A program made the translations under genes and the position numbers. Below the pieces are notes generated by a model. The model searched no databases, was not told the DNA's origin, and saw only the letters and a program-made list of their open reading frames with translations. A stretch of 61,526 nucleotides of DNA from Bacteroidales bacterium (GTDB lineage: Bacteria; Bacteroidota; Bacteroidia; Bacteroidales; VadinHA17), in NCBI GenBank assembly GCA_021157415.1, contig JAGGWN010000119.1, forward strand, positions 1 through 61,526, in the 5' to 3' direction. This document shows positions 33,299-42,832 of this stretch, in pieces (the first letter of the stretch is position 1; each line of letters opens with the position of its first letter).

Positions 33299-34426
33299 AT
33301 GAAAGGAAAAAAAATATTGATTCTGGGAGCCGGTCTGGTGGGTAGAGCCATTGCCATAGACCTGGCTGCCGATCATGAGGTAACCTCTGTGGACATCAAT
33401 GAAGAAGCCCTCATGGAACTTGAAAAAAAATATGGGATTCGTACACTCTCTGCCGATCTGTCGAAACCGGGAGTGGTTAAGAAAATCGTGAAGGATTACG
33501 ATCTTGTTGTAGGTGCCGTTCCAGGATTTATGGGATACCGGATGGTGCAGCAGGTAATACGCTCAGGTAAAAATATGGTGGATATCTCTTTTTTTCCGCA
33601 GGATCCTTTCAGTCTGGATGAGGAAGCAAAGAAAAAGAATGTTTCGGTCGTGGTGGACGCTGGTGTAGCCCCCGGAATGAGCAATATTTTTCTGGGGTAT
33701 TATGCCGCTTTTATGGAGGTGGAAAACTATACTTGTTATGTGGGGGGATTGCCGGTGGTCAGGGAATGGCCGTTTGAGTATAAGGCTGTCTTTTCTCCCA
33801 TTGATGTGATTGAAGAGTACATCCGGCCTGCCAGATATGTGGAAAACGGAAAACCTGTCGTCAAACCGGCCTTGTCGGATACCGAACTCCTCGATTTTCA
33901 GGGGCTCGGCACCCTGGAAGCATGGAACTCAGACGGACTGCGTACGTTGCTGAAAACCATGAATGTGCCGGATATGATCGAGAAAACATTGAGGTACCCC
34001 GGCACGGTCGAATATCTTAAAGTATTGCGTGAAAGTGGTTTCTTCTCCTATGATGAAATCGACGTGAACGGCAAAAAAATACGCCCTGTGGATGTTACGG
34101 CCCGCTTATTGTTCCCGAAATGGAAACTCAAACCCGGCGAGGAAGATTTTACGGTTATGCGGGTTGAGATCTCCGGGAAACGGGATGGCAGAAAGGAAAA
34201 ATTTGTATATACGTTGCTGGACCGGTATGACCGGGAGAAAAAAATTACGTCTATGGCGCGTACAACAGGATATACATGCACGGCTCTCGTCAATCTTATG
34301 CTGAACGGAAAAGTGGAAGGCCCCGGAATAATACCGCCTGAAACGGTTGCGGTAAAAGAAGAAAATTTTACGTTTATTCTTCAATATCTTAAAGAGAGAA
34401 ACGTTGACTATGTACCGGATAAATAA
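33299..34426 (+). CDS. Saccharopine dehydrogenase family protein
   Basis: 375 residues with a Rossmann domain (ILILGAGLVGRAIAIDLA, DINEEALMELEKKYG) and the saccharopine dehydrogenase C-terminal domain (VVVDAGVAPGMSNIFLGYYA, GGLPVVREWPFEYKAVFSP, FFSYDEIDVNGKKIRP). In lysine metabolism the family reduces or oxidises saccharopine. This short form could be a lysine-forming enzyme or a related carboxynorspermidine-type dehydrogenase; sequence alone does not decide. It starts 31 bases after the transporter stop, and a GH97 gene follows 34 bases later. Confidence 0.8.
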   Translation: MKGKKILILGAGLVGRAIAIDLAADHEVTSVDINEEALMELEKKYGIRTLSADLSKPGVVKKIVKDYDLVVGAVPGFMGYRMVQQVIRSGKNMVDISFFPQDPFSLDEEAKKKNVSVVVDAGVAPGMSNIFLGYYAAFMEVENYTCYVGGLPVVREWPFEYKAVFSPIDVIEEYIRPARYVENGKPVVKPALSDTELLDFQGLGTLEAWNSDGLRTLLKTMNVPDMIEKTLRYPGTVEYLKVLRESGFFSYDEIDVNGKKIRPVDVTARLLFPKWKLKPGEEDFTVMRVEISGKRDGRKEKFVYTLLDRYDREKKITSMARTTGYTCTALVNLMLNGKVEGPGIIPPETVAVKEENFTFILQYLKERNVDYVPDK

Positions 34427-34460
34427 TAAAAACAGTCTATTTTATTTAAAAATATAACCA

Positions 34461-36410
34461 ATGAAAAAGATAATCCTTCTTCCTGGATTGTTCTTTTTGT
34501 TGAGCTGGATGGCTCCTGCAAAAGAATATACCCTGCTCTCACCGGATCATCAGATAACCATGAAAATACGGGTAGGCAACAGAGTAACATTCGAGGTTCT
34601 CAGAAACGGAAAACAAGTTGTTTCTTCTCCAGGCATATCCATGACGGTGGACGGAGTGGTGATTCCGGTGGAGAACGCCAGAGTGAAAAAAGTACTGCAT
34701 GCCCGGAGGGATGAGATTCTGCACCCTGTAGTACCTGTGAAAAATGCTGCAATACGGAACCAATACAATGAGATTACCCTGAAGTTCAGGGGGATTTATG
34801 ATATTATCTTCAGGGTATATAATGACGGGGCTGCTTACAGGTTTGCCCTTCACCAACCCGGATCGGTGGAGGTGGACAATGAGACAGCCCGCCTGGTCTT
34901 CCCCGAAGGGACATACGCTTTTTATCCGCGCGAAGAGAGTTTTTTCTCACACAATGAACGTAGTTATATTCATTTGGATCTTAGGGATATCCTACCCGGC
35001 GATCTGGCCAGTCTGCCTGCATTGTTCGAAGTGCCGGACGGGCCTGATGTCTTGCTGACAGAATCGGACCTGAATGATTATCCGGGCATGTGGATCATGG
35101 GTACCGGGAAAGATGAAATCACGGTAACTTTTCCGAAATATCCGGAGAAAACGGCACAGATAAAAGACCGTAATGTCAAACCGGTGAAGCGGGCCGATTA
35201 CCTGGCCAAGACATTGGGCGAAAGGACATTTCCCTGGAGGGTGATGATAATTGCTCCCCAAGCCAAAGATTTGCTTGAAAATGAAATGGTATATAAACTG
35301 GCGGCCCCTTTGAAACTTAAAGATCCTTCCTGGATAAAGCCCGGCCTGGTGGCCTGGGACTGGTGGAATGCTCTGAATGTTTACGGGGTGGATTTCAAAT
35401 CGGGGGTGAATACGAAAACCTATAAATATTTTATCGATTTTGCATCGGCGAACGGCATTCCTTATATCATCCTGGATGAGGGTTGGTACAAACTGGGCAA
35501 TCTGCTGGATATTAATCCGGATGTGAATATCGAAGAATTGGTACGTTACGGGAAAGAAAAACAGGTAGGGCTCATTCTGTGGGTGGTGTGGAAGACCCTG
35601 GATGATCAGATGGAAAAGGCTTTGGATCAGTTTGAAAGATGGGGGATAAAAGGGATCAAGGTGGATTTTATGCAACGGGATGATCAGTGGATGGTGGACT
35701 TTTACCGCAAAGTAGCGCGAGAAACTGCCAAACGTCATATGTTGGTGGATTTCCACGGGGCTTATAAACCCAGTGGCCTGCGACGCGAATACCCCAATGT
35801 GATCAGTCGTGAAGGTGTTAAAGGTATGGAATGGAACAAGTGGAGCAAGGAAATCACCCCGGTGCATAATGTGACGATTCCCTTTATCCGGATGACGGCA
35901 GGCCCCATGGATTATACCCCGGGTGCTATGGTGAATGCCCATCAAAGAAACTTCCTTGTCTCCTTTGACCGTCCCATGAGCATGACCACCCGGGTTCATC
36001 AACTGGCAATGTATGTTGTGTATGAAAGCCCTTTGCAAATGCTGGCGGATAATCCATCAAACTATCTGCGTGAACCGGTATGTCTGAAGTATCTGTCACA
36101 CATGCCTGTCACCTGGGATGAAACACATGCTTTGGCCGGAGAAGTCGGGAAATTTGTCGTGGTAGCCCGCAGAAAAGGAGATACCTGGTATATCGGTGCG
36201 ATGAACGGTGACGGCAGCAGAACCGTTAAGGTAGATCTCTCGTTCCTGCCGCAAGGAACTTATCAGGCGGAGATTTTCAGGGATGGGGTGAATGCAGACC
36301 GTTATGCCCAGGATTATAAGAAAATACAGACGATGATTCACAGTGACCGTAAACTGACGGTTTACATGGCAGACGGCGGTGGCTGGGTAGGCATATTGAG
36401 AAAGAAATAA
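34461..36410 (+). CDS. Glycoside hydrolase family 97 protein, probably retaining (alpha-galactosidase-like)
   Basis: A secreted 649-residue GH97: signal peptide (MKKIILLPGLFFLLSWMAPA), beta-super-sandwich (LLSPDHQITMKIRVGNRVTF), then the (beta/alpha)8 barrel (LVAWDWWNALNVYGVDF, GIPYIILDEGWYKLG, GIKGIKVDFMQRDDQW) and a C-terminal all-beta part. D402 in KVDF sits where retaining GH97 enzymes have their nucleophile; inverting SusB-type alpha-glucosidases lack it, as I recall. E451 (SREGVKGMEW) is a candidate acid/base. So an alpha-galactosidase-like retaining enzyme is inferred, not SusB. A hydrolase gene follows 13 bases later. Confidence 0.85.
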   Translation: MKKIILLPGLFFLLSWMAPAKEYTLLSPDHQITMKIRVGNRVTFEVLRNGKQVVSSPGISMTVDGVVIPVENARVKKVLHARRDEILHPVVPVKNAAIRNQYNEITLKFRGIYDIIFRVYNDGAAYRFALHQPGSVEVDNETARLVFPEGTYAFYPREESFFSHNERSYIHLDLRDILPGDLASLPALFEVPDGPDVLLTESDLNDYPGMWIMGTGKDEITVTFPKYPEKTAQIKDRNVKPVKRADYLAKTLGERTFPWRVMIIAPQAKDLLENEMVYKLAAPLKLKDPSWIKPGLVAWDWWNALNVYGVDFKSGVNTKTYKYFIDFASANGIPYIILDEGWYKLGNLLDINPDVNIEELVRYGKEKQVGLILWVVWKTLDDQMEKALDQFERWGIKGIKVDFMQRDDQWMVDFYRKVARETAKRHMLVDFHGAYKPSGLRREYPNVISREGVKGMEWNKWSKEITPVHNVTIPFIRMTAGPMDYTPGAMVNAHQRNFLVSFDRPMSMTTRVHQLAMYVVYESPLQMLADNPSNYLREPVCLKYLSHMPVTWDETHALAGEVGKFVVVARRKGDTWYIGAMNGDGSRTVKVDLSFLPQGTYQAEIFRDGVNADRYAQDYKKIQTMIHSDRKLTVYMADGGGWVGILRKK

Positions 36411-36423
36411 AATAAAATTAGTC

Positions 36424-37776
36424 ATGAAACGGTATTGGCTGAAAAGAGTGTTGTTACCGCTCGTATTTTTGATCTTATGGGTGGATGCATGGGGTCAGAT
36501 TCCGGACCTTCGGGTGCGTATGGCTGAGGATTTCCTGCATCAATTGATGACGGAGCAATATGACTCGGCAGTGCAACAGTTCGATTCCGTATTAACCGCC
36601 AGACTTCCGGCGTCTACCCTGCGGGTGGTATGGGAAACCTTGCAGAAGCAAGTAGGTTCGTTTCAGCAATATGAGAACTATTATACCATGACGTGTGCTC
36701 CCTGGTTTACTGTTTTTCTGACCTGTCGTTTTGAGAAAGCCCTGTTGGATCTGAAGCTTGTGTATAGCAGGGATCAGAAAATAGCGGGAATGTTTTTTCT
36801 TCCTGCACGGCACCTGCCCTGGCATGTCCCTCCGTATGTGGATACGGCAAAATTTCATGTCGAACCGATAGAAATAAGAACAGACAGTATCGTTTTGCAG
36901 GGGGAACTGACCACCCCGGCAGATAAGAAGATTTATCCGGTAGTGGTGTTGGTTCATGGTTCCGGGCCCAATGACCGCGATGAAACCATCGGACCCGTCA
37001 AGGTGTTCCGGGATATTGCCTACGGGCTTTCATCCAACGGTATAGCTGTGTTGCGTTATGATAAACGAACCTTTTCCTACGGACGGAAAATGGACCCGGA
37101 ACATGTGACGGTATGGGAAGAAAGCATTGAGGATGCCGTGTCTGCTGTGCGACTGGCTGAAAAAATTCCGGGAGCTTCCGCAGTCTTCCTGCTGGGACAT
37201 TCATTGGGGGCTTATCTGGCACCCCGGATCGCCGGGAAAGTACCGGGCCTGACCGGGATGATCCTGTTGGCCGGAAATACAAGGCCCCTCGAAGATCTGA
37301 TCCTGGAACAGATGACCTATCTCCTTTCCCTGGACGGCTTGTCGGCAGAAGACAGTGCCCGTCTGGAAAACATCAGGAGAAAAACCGCCTTGGTAAAAAG
37401 CAAATCCCTTACGGCCGATACGCCACGCCGGGGGCTACCCAGCCAGCTAAATGCATCATACTGGCTGGATCTGCGAAATTATGACCCTGTGGCTACGGCA
37501 CAAAAACTGAATAAACCCATGCTGATCATGCAGGGTGGCAGGGATTACCAGGTGACGAAGGAAGATTTTGAGGGATGGGAAAAAGGTCTGGAAAACAGAG
37601 AGAATGTTACTTTCAGATTTTATCCCGATCTGAATCATTTGTTTATGACCGGCGAGGGGAAGAGTACACCTGATGAATATATGCGGGAAGGCCACGTGTC
37701 CGGAAAAGTGATCGGGGATATCACCGATTGGATAAATAAATACCATGAAGCAATCTTGCAAAACAGCAAATTTTGA
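36424..37776 (+). CDS. Secreted alpha/beta hydrolase with an N-terminal DUF3887-like domain
   Basis: 450 residues, with a signal peptide (RVLLPLVFLILWVDAWG). The first 120 residues (RMAEDFLHQLMTEQYDSAVQ, LPASTLRVVWETLQKQVGSF) fit the DUF3887 domain often fused to such hydrolases. The hydrolase domain has PVVVLVHGSGPNDRDETIG, the nucleophile Ser in FLLGHSLGAYLAPRIAG, Asp in IMQGGRDYQVT and His in FYPDLNHLFM. Relatives are esterases or peptidases; substrate unknown. It follows the GH97 gene by 13 bases and may be cotranscribed. Confidence 0.8.
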   Translation: MKRYWLKRVLLPLVFLILWVDAWGQIPDLRVRMAEDFLHQLMTEQYDSAVQQFDSVLTARLPASTLRVVWETLQKQVGSFQQYENYYTMTCAPWFTVFLTCRFEKALLDLKLVYSRDQKIAGMFFLPARHLPWHVPPYVDTAKFHVEPIEIRTDSIVLQGELTTPADKKIYPVVVLVHGSGPNDRDETIGPVKVFRDIAYGLSSNGIAVLRYDKRTFSYGRKMDPEHVTVWEESIEDAVSAVRLAEKIPGASAVFLLGHSLGAYLAPRIAGKVPGLTGMILLAGNTRPLEDLILEQMTYLLSLDGLSAEDSARLENIRRKTALVKSKSLTADTPRRGLPSQLNASYWLDLRNYDPVATAQKLNKPMLIMQGGRDYQVTKEDFEGWEKGLENRENVTFRFYPDLNHLFMTGEGKSTPDEYMREGHVSGKVIGDITDWINKYHEAILQNSKF

Positions 37777-37802
37777 TTTGCGTTGTTTTACGAGTATGCT
37801 CG

Positions 37803-37835
37803 TGAATTTATGTAAATCAAAGATTTACTAATTCA
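37803..37835. other. AT-rich hairpin after the hydrolase gene
   Basis: GTAAATC (37812-37818) and GATTTAC (37822-37828) pair with an AAA loop, and TGAATT/AATTCA outside. No T-tract follows, so terminator function is uncertain. Confidence 0.35.
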
Positions 37836-37918
37836 AGGCATGAAGGGGCATTTTAATATCCGGCATGCGTCTTGATTGTTTGTTCATAACTATCTTTTCC
37901 CGCAAAGATTGATTTTTT

Positions 37919-37926
37919 TACCTTTG
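37919..37926 (+). promoter_or_regulatory. Candidate promoter for thyA-folA
   Basis: TACCTTTG matches TAnnTTTG, 49 bases before the ATG at 37976. No clear -33 element. Confidence 0.45.
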
Positions 37927-37975
37927 TTTCCGGATGATTTTATTCTGTACTGAATAGAGCATTAAGGATAAAAAT

Positions 37976-38770
37976 ATGAAGCAATATCTTGCATTGTGTG
38001 ATCATGTGCTGAAGAACGGGGTACGGAAACAGGATCGTACCGGTACCGGAACCATCAGTGTGTTCGGTTATCAGATGCGTTTTGATCTGGCAGACGGTTT
38101 TCCCCTGCTGACCACAAAAAAACTGCATTATAAATCGATACTTTATGAACTGCTGTGGTTCCTCAGAGGAGATACCAATATCAGGTACCTGAATGATCAC
38201 GGTGTGAGGATATGGAATGAATGGGCCGACGAAAAAGGGAATCTGGGGCATATCTATGGCTATCAGTGGCGGTCGTGGCCTGCCGCCGACGGAAAGCATA
38301 TTGACCAGATTGCCCGGGTGGTTGATTCCATCAGCAACAATCCGGAGTCGCGGCGGCATATTGTCAGCGCCTGGAATGTAGGCGATCTGGACAAAATGGC
38401 CCTGCCCCCCTGTCATATCCTCTTTCAGTTTTATGTGGCCAACGGTAAACTCTCCTGCCAGCTCTACCAGCGCAGTGCGGATATCTTTTTAGGCGTGCCT
38501 TTCAACATTGCTTCTTATTCCCTGTTGCTGCTGATGATGGCGCAGGTCACCGGACTAAAGCCGGGCACTTTCGTGCATACGCTGGGAGATGCGCATATTT
38601 ACCTGAACCACGTGGAACAGGTGAACCTTCAGCTGACACGTGAACCGTATCCCCTGCCCGTGATGAAGATCAATCCGGCAAGGCAGAGTATTTTTGATTT
38701 TGAATATGAGGATTTTGTGTTGGAGAACTATATTGCCCATCCCCACATTAAAGGAGAGATATCCGTATGA
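37976..38770 (+). CDS. thyA: Thymidylate synthase
   Basis: Makes dTMP from dUMP with methylene-tetrahydrofolate, giving dihydrofolate. 264 residues, the E. coli length. Motifs: [18 protein letters not shown], the catalytic Cys in [34 protein letters not shown] and the closing [13 protein letters not shown]. Its last four bases are the first four of folA (ATGA), so the two are translationally coupled, which fits: folA recycles the dihydrofolate that thyA makes. Confidence 0.97.
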   Translation: MKQYLALCDHVLKNGVRKQDRTGTGTISVFGYQMRFDLADGFPLLTTKKLHYKSILYELLWFLRGDTNIRYLNDHGVRIWNEWADEKGNLGHIYGYQWRSWPAADGKHIDQIARVVDSISNNPESRRHIVSAWNVGDLDKMALPPCHILFQFYVANGKLSCQLYQRSADIFLGVPFNIASYSLLLLMMAQVTGLKPGTFVHTLGDAHIYLNHVEQVNLQLTREPYPLPVMKINPARQSIFDFEYEDFVLENYIAHPHIKGEISV

Positions 38771-39291
38771 CAGATCGACAGAAGAGAGGAAAGAAAACCA
38801 TATCCGTTATTGTGGCCGTGGCGGAAAATCATGCCATAGGGAAAGACAACAAACTGTTGTGGCATATCTCTAATGATCTCAAACGCTTTAAGAAGCTCAC
38901 CACCGGCCATCCGGTGATCATGGGGAAGAAGACGTATGAGTCGCTTCCGGTCAGACCGTTACCCGGCCGCATGAATATTGTGCTTACCGATGTGCCGGGC
39001 GAAAAGATCGAAGGGTGTGTTATGGCTTATTCCATTGAAGAGGCCATCGAATTGTGCCCGGAAGGAGAGGAGTGCTTTGTTATGGGGGGAGGTTCCGTGT
39101 ACCGGCAGTTCTTGCCCCTGGCCGATAAGCTTTTTCTGACTAAAGTGCACCAGACCTTTGAAGCCGACACTTTTTTCCCGGAGATTGATGAAAAACAGTG
39201 GAAACCGGTCTCCCGCGAAGAAATAACCGGGGATGACTCGGTGCCTTTCCGGTATGCATACCTTATATACGAAAGAATCAGGAAAGAATAA
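38767..39291 (+). CDS. folA: Dihydrofolate reductase
   Basis: Reduces dihydrofolate to tetrahydrofolate with NADPH; the trimethoprim target. 174 residues. Motifs: [20 protein letters not shown] (the Gly-Lys loop and the W-H of the active site), [20 protein letters not shown] and [21 protein letters not shown]. The N-terminus has about ten extra basic residues ([11 protein letters not shown]). Overlaps thyA by four bases. Confidence 0.96.
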   Translation: MTDRQKRGKKTISVIVAVAENHAIGKDNKLLWHISNDLKRFKKLTTGHPVIMGKKTYESLPVRPLPGRMNIVLTDVPGEKIEGCVMAYSIEEAIELCPEGEECFVMGGGSVYRQFLPLADKLFLTKVHQTFEADTFFPEIDEKQWKPVSREEITGDDSVPFRYAYLIYERIRKE

Positions 39292-39795
39292 GTATGCAGG
39301 AAATGATTAAAAGGTTTATAAGTGTAAAAGATCGTAAAACTTGTGTTTATTGATTTCCAGGTTACCTTCACACATTTTTATGAGGATCTTTTCTTCTGTG
39401 CTCATGAATTGTTAGTGCCTGCTTTTTAGGGTAACCCTGATAAGAAAATCATGGCCCAGGGCGTGGTTATGAACAGGAAGAGCTTTGCCCGAAAGGTCAT
39501 GTGAGAAAAAAAAGATTTGCGGTGCGAAGTAAAATCAGGGTTGAAGCAACATCCTTTGGTTAAGGGGAGTCTGATTTTAGCAAATTTTTATTTGATAAGC
39601 CTATGGGTGCGCAAGACCATTATCTGTTAAAACATGTGATATCTCACAAGGAAAATAATCTAAACATTTGCTGAAATTTTATAAAAATGATTGTAACGTT
39701 AAACCTTTTGGTTTTATATGAATCTAAGTTTTGAAGTTTAAGAAAATTTTTGAAGAAATTATTCGTATGAACAAACAAATTAAAACTGAAAGGTT
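39292..39795. other. 504-base spacer with a candidate tiny ORF
   Basis: AT-rich stretch with no long frame and no strong terminator. Within it, a 29-codon minus-strand ORF is noted separately at 39316-39405. I find no TAnnTTTG box for the downstream lipoprotein in this stretch. Confidence 0.5.
39316..39405 (-). CDS. Candidate 29-residue small ORF
   Basis: Minus-strand ATG at 39405 to TAA at 39316, encoding a peptide that starts MSTEEKILIKMCEGNLEINK. The composition is natural-looking, but there is no promoter box, ribosome site or recognised relative. Weak support. Confidence 0.2.
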   Translation of the reverse strand: MSTEEKILIKMCEGNLEINKHKFYDLLHL

Positions 39796-40701
39796 ATGAA
39801 AACGAGAAAATGGGTTTTTATTTTATCAGCAATCGTGGCAGGCGTATTTGTATTTTCTTCCTGTCAGAAAAACAGCAACTCTCCCGGTGTGATAACGCCG
39901 GATGATGAGGCTACCGTTTCAGACAATGCATTGATGGAGAATTTGATGGATGACGCCATGGATGCGGCCGATCAGGCTACCCTGCTGGTGGATGCTTTTA
40001 TTTTTGATAACAATGGAAACACACTGAAATCGGCTTCAGGCGTTGTAGTATCCGATTCGTGCCCTACCGTTACGGTAGATCATCCTGATTCAACACACTG
40101 GCCCAAAGTCATTACCATCGACTATGGCGATCTGTGTACCGGTTTGTGGGGTCATACCCGCAGCGGAAAAATCGTGATCACAATCACGGACCGTTATATG
40201 AAACCCGGTTCGGAAAGAACGGTTGATTTGGTGAACTATTATTGTAACGGGATTCATATAGAAGGAACACGGACAGTAAAAAATGAAGGAAGAAATGAAA
40301 ACAACAATCTTGTTTTCCGGGTTGAGCTGTCCGGCGGAAAGATCAGCAGGAATGATACGGTTTTTATGACCAGGGACTTTGTCAGATATCGTGAATGGGC
40401 TGCCGGCGAAGATACCTGGAACCGTTGGGACGACGTGTTCTTTATTACAGGCGAAGCCAATGGGGTGAATTTCAGGGGCCACAGCTATCACAAAGTGATC
40501 ACCTCTCCGCTGGAATGGGCAAGAACCTGCCGCTTTATCAAGAGCGGAACCGTATCCATCACCATTGATGACCGTCCTCCGGTGATTCTGGATTATGGCG
40601 ACGGTACTTGTGACAACCTTGCCACACTGACCCGGGGCGATAATACCAAAGAAATAGAACTGGGATATCACCGCAAAAAGTGTAATAAATGCAGTAACTA
40701 A
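39796..40701 (+). CDS. Lipoprotein of unknown function
   Basis: 301 residues. A lipobox (FVFSSC) follows a signal peptide, then QKNSNSPGVITPDDEATV. The rest is beta-rich with repeated strands (KVITIDYGDLCTGLWGHTRS, RKSGTVSITIDD-like blocks) and ends in a Cys pair KKCNKCSN. Four or more Cys in the mature part may form disulfides. I recognise it only as a member of a Bacteroidota lipoprotein family without known function. A strong terminator follows. Confidence 0.6.
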   Translation: MKTRKWVFILSAIVAGVFVFSSCQKNSNSPGVITPDDEATVSDNALMENLMDDAMDAADQATLLVDAFIFDNNGNTLKSASGVVVSDSCPTVTVDHPDSTHWPKVITIDYGDLCTGLWGHTRSGKIVITITDRYMKPGSERTVDLVNYYCNGIHIEGTRTVKNEGRNENNNLVFRVELSGGKISRNDTVFMTRDFVRYREWAAGEDTWNRWDDVFFITGEANGVNFRGHSYHKVITSPLEWARTCRFIKSGTVSITIDDRPPVILDYGDGTCDNLATLTRGDNTKEIELGYHRKKCNKCSN

Positions 40702-40720
40702 TGCGTACCAGATTTGAGAA

Positions 40721-40750
40721 AACCCGCCCTGATTCAGGGCGGTTTTTTTT
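40721..40750 (+). terminator. Strong terminator shared by the convergent lipoprotein and trpA genes
   Basis: CCGCCCTG (40724-40731) and CAGGGCGG (40735-40742) pair perfectly around ATT, followed by eight T to 40750. On the minus strand a four-T run follows, so it may also end the trp operon; it overlaps the trpA stop. Confidence 0.85.
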
Positions 40751-41537
40751 ATCCGGAAATATTCTTCCCCTCGATGCTATGGATAAATTTCCGTGTACCC
40801 CGAACAGGATCATCCTCTTGTTCGAGGGCCTTAATATAAGCGCTCCCAACGATAGCTCCGTTAAGATACCGACAGGCCTGATCAAATGTTTTCCGGTTGG
40901 ATATGCCAAAGCCTGCCAGCAGCTTGTTGGTAAGGTTCATTTCCCGGAGGTGCCTGAAATAGCTTGTTTGTTCTTTTGAAAAAGCATTTTTCATGCCGGT
41001 GGTGGAGCGGGAAGATACCACATACAGAAAACCTTCCCCTTCCCGGTCGAGAAAGTGGATGCGCTCCCCCGGGGTCTGGGGAGTAACGAGAAAAATATTC
41101 TTCAGATTATGAGTTGTAAAAAGCATTTTGTATTCTTTGATATATTCTTCCGGCGGTAAATCGGGGATGATGACTCCATCGATCTCCTGCGTAGCAATAT
41201 CACGGCAAAAAGCTTCCATCCCATATCTCAGTACCGGGTTCAGATAACTCATCAGCAAAAGAGGGACCCCGGTGGTCTGCCGGATCCCTTTGAGTTGTCC
41301 AATCAGCTTTTTCAGTGTCATGCCATTTTTCAGGGCCACCGTGTCGCTATGCTGTATGACAGGTCCGTCGGCCACCGGATCGGAAAAAGGCACCCCGATC
41401 TCGATCATGTCGGCTCCCTGATCCGAAAGCGTTTTGATCACCGGAACCGTGTCGGTTAGATGGGGATAACCCGCGGTGAAATATACCGAGAGGACTCTAT
41501 GCGGTTTGTTTTTGAAAAGATGGTCTATGCGATTCAT
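40749..41537 (-). CDS. trpA: Tryptophan synthase alpha chain
   Basis: Splits indole-3-glycerol phosphate to indole, which passes through a tunnel to trpB. 262 residues. Visible are YFTAGYPHLTDTVPVIKTL, the catalytic Glu in MIEIGVPFSDPVADGPVIQ, the Asp in DGVIIPDLPPEE, and VSSRSTTGMKNAF and LLAGFGISNRKTF of the phosphate-binding end. Last gene of the trp operon, 104 bases after trpB, separated by an AT-only repeat. Confidence 0.97.
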   Translation of the reverse strand: MNRIDHLFKNKPHRVLSVYFTAGYPHLTDTVPVIKTLSDQGADMIEIGVPFSDPVADGPVIQHSDTVALKNGMTLKKLIGQLKGIRQTTGVPLLLMSYLNPVLRYGMEAFCRDIATQEIDGVIIPDLPPEEYIKEYKMLFTTHNLKNIFLVTPQTPGERIHFLDREGEGFLYVVSSRSTTGMKNAFSKEQTSYFRHLREMNLTNKLLAGFGISNRKTFDQACRYLNGAIVGSAYIKALEQEDDPVRGTRKFIHSIEGKNISG

Positions 41538-41572
41538 GCGAAGGTATGGTTTTGGAGTGTGAAATGTTTTAT

Positions 41573-41620
41573 AAATAAATATTTAAATACATATTAAAAT
41601 ATTTATTTAAATAAATATAT
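41573..41620. repeat. AT-only 48-base repeat, copy 2, inside the trp operon
   Basis: Matches the copy at 22872-22919 in 43 of 48 positions. Arms are less perfectly paired here than in copy 1. It lies between trpB and trpA, so it is part of the trp transcript. Confidence 0.65.
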
Positions 41621-41641
41621 CTGTTAATTTGTCATCCATGG

Positions 41642-42832
41642 TCATTTCTCATCCCGGTTAAGAATTGTTTCCAGGTCCTTATCTCCTCTGCCCGACAGGT
41701 TAATGACAATGTGCCGGTCTGGGGGGAAAGTCATTTTATCGAGAAGGGCGAGGGCATGGGCCGATTCCAGGGCGGGGATGATTCCTTCGTGCCGGGCCAG
41801 AAAACGGGCGGCACGGAGTGCTTCCTCATCATTGGCAGTATAAAATTCAACCCGTTTTTCACGAAAAAGATGACTCAGCAGGGGGCCTATGCCCGGATAA
41901 TCCAGTCCTGCCGAGACAGAGTAGGGTTCTGTGATCTGTCCGTCTTCATCCTGGATGACATAGGTCTTGCTACCGTGGAGGATGCCTGTAAGCCCCAGGG
42001 CAATGGTAGCGGCCGTCTCACCCGTGTCTACCCCTTTTCCGCCGGCTTCCACAGCGATCAGGCGTACAGCAGGTTTGTCAAGATAGTGGTAAAAAATGCC
42101 GGCAGCGTTACTGCCTCCCCCCACACACGCAATAATCGTATCGGGTTCTGCGTGTCCTGTTTTTTCTTTCATTTGCCACATCAGTTCTTCGCTTATAACC
42201 GACTGCAGGCGGGCCACCAGGTCGGGGTAAGGATGCGGTCCTACCACCGAGCCGATGAGATAATAAGTTTCTCCGGGGTGTGAGATCCAGTCACGCAGGG
42301 CCTCGTTCACAGCATCTTTCAGGGTGCGGTTTCCCTGTTCTACCGGAACAACCTCTGCGCCCAGCAGTTTCATCCGCTCTACGTTGGGATGCTGCCGGAC
42401 TACATCCAGCGCACCCATATACACGGTGCACTGCATACCCATCCTGGCACATACCGTTGCGGTGGCCACACCGTGCTGGCCGGCCCCTGTCTCGGCAATG
42501 ATACGTTTTTTCCCCAGTTTACGAGCCAGCAGGATCTGTCCGAGAGCGTTGTTGATTTTATGCGCTCCGGTATGGGTAAGATCTTCGCGTTTCAGATAAA
42601 TGTTTGTATGATAGTACTCCGAGAGTCGTGCGGCATGATACAGTGGGGTAGGACGCCCGGCATAATCCTTTAGCAGGGAAGAAAGTTCTTTTCTGAAACC
42701 GGCGCTCTCAAGGATGGTGAGGTAGCGCTCCTGTAATTCCCGGGTATTGGGATATAACATTTCCGGGATGTATGCTCCTCCGAATTCTCCGTAATACCCT
42801 TCCTGTGGTACTTTCAGGGATGTTGTGTTCAT
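41642..42832 (-). CDS. trpB: Tryptophan synthase beta chain
   Basis: PLP enzyme joining indole and serine to tryptophan. 396 residues. The PLP lysine lies in [20 protein letters not shown]; phosphate loop [17 protein letters not shown]-like region [16 protein letters not shown]-terminal [15 protein letters not shown] is the usual TrpB1 start. Overlaps trpF by four bases (ATGA). Confidence 0.97.
   Translation of the reverse strand: MNTTSLKVPQEGYYGEFGGAYIPEMLYPNTRELQERYLTILESAGFRKELSSLLKDYAGRPTPLYHAARLSEYYHTNIYLKREDLTHTGAHKINNALGQILLARKLGKKRIIAETGAGQHGVATATVCARMGMQCTVYMGALDVVRQHPNVERMKLLGAEVVPVEQGNRTLKDAVNEALRDWISHPGETYYLIGSVVGPHPYPDLVARLQSVISEELMWQMKEKTGHAEPDTIIACVGGGSNAAGIFYHYLDKPAVRLIAVEAGGKGVDTGETAATIALGLTGILHGSKTYVIQDEDGQITEPYSVSAGLDYPGIGPLLSHLFREKRVEFYTANDEEALRAARFLARHEGIIPALESAHALALLDKMTFPPDRHIVINLSGRGDKDLETILNRDEK

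Noticed and set aside
34992-36038. Long minus-strand frame of about 350 codons opposite the GH97 gene
   Set aside because: It is the shadow of a well-supported GH97 frame, is Ile/His-rich and has no domain motif.
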